Shown here piece by piece: positions 17,495 through 20,378 of a stretch of DNA of 20,378 bases. Both the position numbers and the translations under genes were made by a program. Position 1 is the stretch's first letter, and every line of letters starts with the position of its first letter. Under the pieces are notes generated by a model that saw only the letters and a list, made by a program, of their open reading frames with translations, was not told the origin of the DNA and did not search any database. This stretch comes from Bacteroidota bacterium (lineage in GTDB: Bacteria > Bacteroidota > Bacteroidia > AKYH767-A > JABDAW01): assembly GCA_023251595.1 (NCBI GenBank), contig JAHEYM010000016.1:1-20378 (forward strand), read 5' to 3'.

Positions 17495-18187
17495 TCAAAT
17501 AGATTTGGGTTCGATAGGAATCGAAGGACTCATAGTGCTTGACATTGTAACTGACTTGAGATAGGTTCCTTTGGAAGATGAGGGTTTCAGTTTAATGACC
17601 GCGTGAAGAACTTCACTTGCATTTTCCAGAATTTTTTTCGGTTCGAAGGAAGTCTTTCCAACCGAAGTGTGAATAATCCCCTGTTTGTCGACTTTAAAAT
17701 CGATTTTACCACCTTTTGCTTCTTTAACGGCCTTCCCTACTTCCATCGTAACAGTACCGGTTTTGGGATTTGGCATCAGGTTTCTTGGTCCGAGAATTTT
17801 ACCAAGCTTACCGACTTTCGCCATTACATTTGGCATGGTGATCACTACATCAATATCTGTCCATCCTTCTTTCTCTATTTTGGTGATATACTCATCGAGT
17901 CCGACATGATCTGCGCCTGCGTCTCTGGCTTCCTGTTCTTTTTCAGGAGTACATAGAACGAGAACCCGTTTGGTTTTTCCGGTACCATGAGGTAAGGTGA
18001 TTGATCCACGAACCATTTGATTTGCTTTTCTTGGATCAACTCCCAGACGAATATCCAGATCAACAGATGAATCGAATTTGGTGGTAGTAATTTCTTTTAC
18101 GAGCTTGGAAGCATCGGAAAGAGGATATAATTTCATTGGCTCAATTTTCTGTTCAGCCAACTTCCGTTTCTTAGTCAATTTTGCCAT
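17495..18187 (-). CDS. rplA: 50S ribosomal protein L1
   Basis: Complete, 230 residues (family norm about 229-235). It binds 23S rRNA helices 76-78 to form the mobile L1 stalk, which guides deacylated tRNA out of the E site. Landmarks are VDLDIRLGVDPRKANQMVRG (43-61), the signature GPRNLMPNPKTGT (133-145) and the second half of domain I ending in MSPSI. In many bacteria L1 also represses its own L11-L1 mRNA by binding a stalk-like structure near rplK. I could not identify a convincing mimic in the 42-base spacer before rplK. The start is the ATG at 18185-18187, followed by the usual MAKLTKKRK. Confidence 0.98.
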   Translation of the reverse strand: MAKLTKKRKLAEQKIEPMKLYPLSDASKLVKEITTTKFDSSVDLDIRLGVDPRKANQMVRGSITLPHGTGKTKRVLVLCTPEKEQEARDAGADHVGLDEYITKIEKEGWTDIDVVITMPNVMAKVGKLGKILGPRNLMPNPKTGTVTMEVGKAVKEAKGGKIDFKVDKQGIIHTSVGKTSFEPKKILENASEVLHAVIKLKPSSSKGTYLKSVTMSSTMSPSIPIEPKSI

Positions 18188-18193
18188 GTGTTC

Positions 18194-18255
18194 ATTTGGT
18201 GATTTGGTGAAGTGTGATTGGTGATTGGTGATTGATTGTTAATTGTTAATTGTTA
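18194..18255. repeat. Short tandem repeats in rplK-rplA spacer
   Basis: The 69-base spacer is almost wholly short repeats. On the + strand there are two ATTTGGTG units (18194-18209), then three perfect GTGATTG units (18214-18234) and, in the same 7-base phase, three perfect ATTGTTA units (18235-18255). The last ends one base before the rplK stop codon. I see no hairpin of note. Slippage here would alter rplK-rplA spacing without touching either protein. Confidence 0.9.
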
Positions 18256-18256
18256 A

Positions 18257-18706
18257 TTATTTTTTCTTTTTAAATGGCACTTCACCCTCCACAACAATTC
18301 CCATACTTCTTGCTGTTCCTGCAACCATGCTCATGGCGCTTTCGATGGTGAAACAATTAAGATCAGGCATTTTTTCTGCGGCAATTGTTTCAACCGTTTT
18401 CCAGTTGATGGTTGCAACCTTTTTACGATTCGATTCTGCAGAACCTGACTTCACTTTTGTTGCTTCGAGGAGTGCCACAGCTACCGGTGGATTCTTAATG
18501 ATAAATTCGAATGATTTATCTGTGAAAACCGTAAGTGTAACAGGTAATGTTTTGCCTGCTTTATCAGAAGTTCTTGCATTGAATTGTTTGCAAAAATCCA
18601 TGATATTTACACCCTTTGCACCAAGTGCAGGACCGATCGGAGGAGCTGGTGTAGCACCACCTCCTTTGATTTGCAACTTCACTACCGCGCCTATTTCCTT
18701 TGCCAT
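18257..18706 (-). CDS. rplK: 50S ribosomal protein L11
   Basis: Complete, 149 residues, slightly longer than the usual 141-145 because of a Lys-rich tail (PFKKKK). The N-terminal domain has the proline-rich loop GGGATPAPPIGPALG (residues 15-29), where thiopeptide antibiotics contact the L11-rRNA site. It is followed by GVNIMDFCKQFNART and the C-terminal rRNA-binding domain with the Bacteroidota-type end ARSMGIVVEG. It binds the GTPase-associated centre of 23S rRNA next to the L10-L12 stalk. It lies 42 bases after nusG on the same strand. Confidence 0.98.
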   Translation of the reverse strand: MAKEIGAVVKLQIKGGGATPAPPIGPALGAKGVNIMDFCKQFNARTSDKAGKTLPVTLTVFTDKSFEFIIKNPPVAVALLEATKVKSGSAESNRKKVATINWKTVETIAAEKMPDLNCFTIESAMSMVAGTARSMGIVVEGEVPFKKKK

Positions 18707-18711
18707 TTATT

Positions 18712-18749
18712 TAGTTGATTAGTTGATGAGTTGATATATAATTATATAT
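18712..18749. repeat. Octamer repeats and AT palindrome in nusG-rplK spacer
   Basis: The 42-base spacer holds three 8-base units, TAGTTGAT, TAGTTGAT and GAGTTGAT (18712-18735), leading into a perfect 16-base palindrome, ATATATAATTATATAT (18734-18749), whose last base is the first of the nusG stop codon. All-AT pairing makes the palindrome a weak RNA hairpin. Confidence 0.85.
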
Positions 18750-19306
18750 TATTCTTTCTCCACCTGCATATAGCTTAATTCGAGTGGTGTTTTGCGACCG
18801 AAGATTTTCACCATAACTTTTAATTTTTTCTTTTCTTCATTAATCTCTTCAATAATTCCTGAGAAGCTGTTGAACGGACCGTCGATTACTTTTACACTTT
18901 CGCCGACAACGAAAGGAACGTGCATTACTTCGTCCTTTTCTGCGAGCTCATCCACTTTACCAAGAATCCGGTTGACTTCTGACAATCTAAGTGGGGCTGG
19001 TTTTTCGCCTTTCACACCAAGAAATCCGATTACACCTGTAATATTTTGAATGATATGAGGCACTTCACCAGTCAGACAAGCTTCGATCAGAATATATCCG
19101 GGAAAAAAAGTACGTTCTTTACTCACTTTTTTTCCGGCTCTGATCTGATAGACTTTTTCGGTTGGAATAAGAACCTGTGCAACATAACTCTCCATCTTCA
19201 ATCGTGAGATTTCGGATTCCAGGTATTGTTTCACTTTCTTTTCCTTGCCGCTGACGGTTCGGATCACATACCACTTTCTTTCAATATCGTTAAGTTTCTC
19301 TACCAC
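18749..19306 (-). CDS. nusG: Transcription termination/antitermination factor NusG
   Basis: Complete, 185 residues (norm about 180). The NGN domain (about 10-115; KWYVIRTVSGKEKKVKQYLE, then the FFPGYILIE signature at 67-75) binds the beta' clamp helices and stabilises elongating polymerase. The KOW domain (about 131-183; VGESVKVIDGPFNSFSG) contacts Rho or ribosomal protein S10. The start is GTG at 19304-19306: in frame upstream there is only ATA before a TAA that coincides with the secE stop, and the next ATG is at residue 38, inside the NGN domain. The gap to secE is 12 bases, the usual secE-nusG pairing. Confidence 0.97.
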   Translation of the reverse strand: MVEKLNDIERKWYVIRTVSGKEKKVKQYLESEISRLKMESYVAQVLIPTEKVYQIRAGKKVSKERTFFPGYILIEACLTGEVPHIIQNITGVIGFLGVKGEKPAPLRLSEVNRILGKVDELAEKDEVMHVPFVVGESVKVIDGPFNSFSGIIEEINEEKKKLKVMVKIFGRKTPLELSYMQVEKE

Positions 19307-19318
19307 GTCTATTTGATT

Positions 19319-19513
19319 TTACTTAAACAAGCCGTAGAACAGATTCATCACAAACTGGAAAACCGTATCCATGCCGAATACGAGCAGGGCAATGAGAAGA
19401 GATGCAACCATGACAAGAATTGCGCTTGCCTGGAGTTCGCTCCATGTAGGCCACGACACTTTCGTGAACAATTCATTACCGGTATCCTGAAAGTACAACC
19501 TAATTTTATTCAT
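19319..19513 (-). CDS. secE: Preprotein translocase subunit SecE
   Basis: A 64-residue single-span inner-membrane protein, the short form found in most bacteria. The amphipathic N-terminal helix contains the conserved ELFTKVSWPTWSEL (residues 14-27), with KVSWP the family signature. One transmembrane helix follows (about 30-55). SecE clamps the two halves of SecY in the general protein export channel. It lies 74 bases after tRNA-Trp and directly before nusG, the standard order. Confidence 0.96.
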   Translation of the reverse strand: MNKIRLYFQDTGNELFTKVSWPTWSELQASAILVMVASLLIALLVFGMDTVFQFVMNLFYGLFK

Positions 19514-19556
19514 AGCTGGAACGTTTTTCCGTTTACGTATTCATTTTTCTTATTGC

Positions 19557-19578
19557 GAGACGTTGCTGGCAACGTCTC
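19557..19578. repeat. Perfect palindrome between tRNA-Trp and secE
   Basis: GAGACGTTGC and GCAACGTCTC face each other across TG (10 bases each side). It lies 9 bases past the tRNA 3' end and is not followed by a T-run on the - strand, so it does not look like a normal terminator. It may serve in tRNA 3' processing or be a REP-like dispersed palindrome. Confidence 0.85.
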
Positions 19579-19587
19579 TACATTTTG

Positions 19588-19660
19588 CACGGGCGGAAGG
19601 ACTTGAACCCTCAGCCAATGGTTTTGGAGACCACTACTCTACCAATTGAGCTACACCCGT
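19588..19660 (-). tRNA. tRNA-Trp (anticodon CCA)
   Basis: A 73-base tRNA with all arms paired. The acceptor stem is ACGGGTG/CGCCCGT, the D stem GCTC/GAGT, and the anticodon stem GTGGT/ACCAT around loop CTCCAAA (anticodon at 19625-19627). The T stem is GAGGG/CCTTC with loop TTCAAGT, and the discriminator base is G, as usual for bacterial tRNA-Trp. The 3' CCA is not encoded (CAA follows the discriminator), so it must be added after transcription. It sits between tuf and secE in the same orientation, a frequent arrangement in bacteria, and is probably cut from the tuf-secE transcript. Confidence 0.97.
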
Positions 19661-19704
19661 AATTGAAGGTCTTGCTTTGATATGACCCTTTATTTCAGCA
19701 TGCA

Positions 19705-19733
19705 AGCCGGCGGGAATATTTTACCCGCCGGCT
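19705..19733 (-). terminator. GC-rich stem-loop after tuf
   Basis: A perfect 9-bp stem, GCCGGCGGG (19706-19714) with CCCGCCGGC (19724-19732), extended by one A-T pair, encloses a 9-base AT loop. It lies 20 bases after the tuf stop. On the - strand it is followed by TTGCATGCTG rather than a T-run, so it is either a weak terminator or a stabilising/processing hairpin between tuf mRNA and the tRNA. Confidence 0.55.
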
Positions 19734-19752
19734 GCAGAGCTGTAAGGTGTTA

Positions 19753-20378
19753 TTACTTTAGAATTTCTGTTACTTTACCTGCGCCGACGGTTCTTCCACC
19801 TTCGCGGATAGCGAAACGTAAACCTTTCTCCATAGCGACCGGTTGGATTAGTTTTACCATGATGGTCACGTTATCGCCCGGCATCACCATTTCTCTTCCA
19901 GCAGGAAGATCGATTTCGCCGGTCACGTCGGTTGTTCTCAAATAGAATTGTGGACGATACTTATTATGGAATGGAGTATGACGACCACCTTCTTCTTTTG
20001 TAAGAACATAAACTTCAGCATTGAATTCAGTGTGAGGAGTGATTGAACCCGGTTTGGAAACAACCATACCTCTGCGAATATCTTTTTTATCGATACCTCT
20101 CAGCAGTAAACCGACGTTATCGCCTGCTTCACCACGGTCAAGGATCTTACGGAACATTTCAACACCTGTAACAGTTGATTTCAACTTTTCAGGAATGATT
20201 CCTATAATATCCACATCATCACCACTATTGATTACACCTCTTTCAATTCTTCCGGTAGCAACCGTTCCGCGACCTGTGATTGAGAACACGTCCTCAACCG
20301 GCATCAGGAAAGGAAGATCTACCAACCTTGGAGGAATCGGAATCCAGGTATCAACTGCATCCATCAATTCATGAATTT
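19753..20378 (-). CDS. tuf: Elongation factor Tu, C-terminal part
   Basis: The 5' part lies beyond the window edge; about 208 C-terminal residues are present. They begin IHELMDAVDTWIPIPPR, the end of the GTPase domain and the linker, so the nucleotide-binding G1-G5 motifs are not visible. Domain II follows (PFLMPVEDVFSITGRGTVATGRIERG) and then domain III (TEFNAEVYVLTKEEGGRHTPF, YRPQFYLRTTDVTG, and the final GRTVGAGKVTEILK). EF-Tu carries aminoacyl-tRNA to the ribosomal A site. It is the first gene seen of the tuf-tRNA-secE-nusG cluster; the promoter is outside the window. Confidence 0.97.
   Translation of the reverse strand, partial: IHELMDAVDTWIPIPPRLVDLPFLMPVEDVFSITGRGTVATGRIERGVINSGDDVDIIGIIPEKLKSTVTGVEMFRKILDRGEAGDNVGLLLRGIDKKDIRRGMVVSKPGSITPHTEFNAEVYVLTKEEGGRHTPFHNKYRPQFYLRTTDVTGEIDLPAGREMVMPGDNVTIMVKLIQPVAMEKGLRFAIREGGRTVGAGKVTEILK

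Noticed and set aside
18194..18255. CRISPR-like array
   Set aside because: Units are 7-8 bases in direct contact, with no spacers and no cas genes.

Overview
The window looks like chromosomal DNA of a member of the Bacteroidota. Four things point that way: two secreted proteins ending in type IX secretion (T9SS) type A sorting domains, perfect or near-perfect TAnnTTTG promoter boxes, a DUF3467 gene directly after rpoC, and RpoB/RpoC sequences of the Bacteroidota kind. I do not assign a genus. The DNA is moderately AT-rich.

Left third (1-7865), a mixed-strand accessory stretch. It holds the 3' end of a Wzx/MATE-type polysaccharide flippase (+), a secreted protein with two OmpA-like domains (-), a T9SS-exported Asp-box protein (+), a second convergent T9SS-exported Asp-box protein (-), and a patatin-POTRA-barrel phospholipase of the PlpD kind (+). 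The 308-base gap between the two T9SS genes is not empty. It carries a strong terminator for each gene and, between them, a 162-base element bounded by imperfect ~38-base inverted repeats with further hairpins inside. The divergent gap before the phospholipase gene has a perfect TAnnTTTG box on each strand.

Right two thirds (7871-20378, all on the - strand) are a continuous translation/transcription cluster. In transcription order it reads tuf (cut by the window edge), tRNA-Trp, secE, nusG, rplK (L11), rplA (L1), rplJ (L10), rplL (L7/L12), rpoB, rpoC and a DUF3467 gene. It supplies elongation factor Tu, a translocon subunit, a transcription elongation factor, the L11/L1/L10/L12 stalk proteins and the two large RNA polymerase subunits. 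All the core genes look intact. rpoB and nusG have GTG as their only good start codon.

The least ordinary sequence lies in the spacers of this cluster. They contain perfect palindromes (after tuf, between tRNA-Trp and secE, between rplL and rpoB) and three-copy 7- or 8-base tandem repeats (nusG-rplK, rplK-rplA). The rplL-rpoB spacer has two overlapping, mutually exclusive stem-loops followed by a small hairpin with a U-rich tail, a layout suited to attenuation or RNA processing between ribosomal-protein and polymerase genes. I found no mobile element with a transposase, no CRISPR array, no phage genes and no clearly new multi-gene system.
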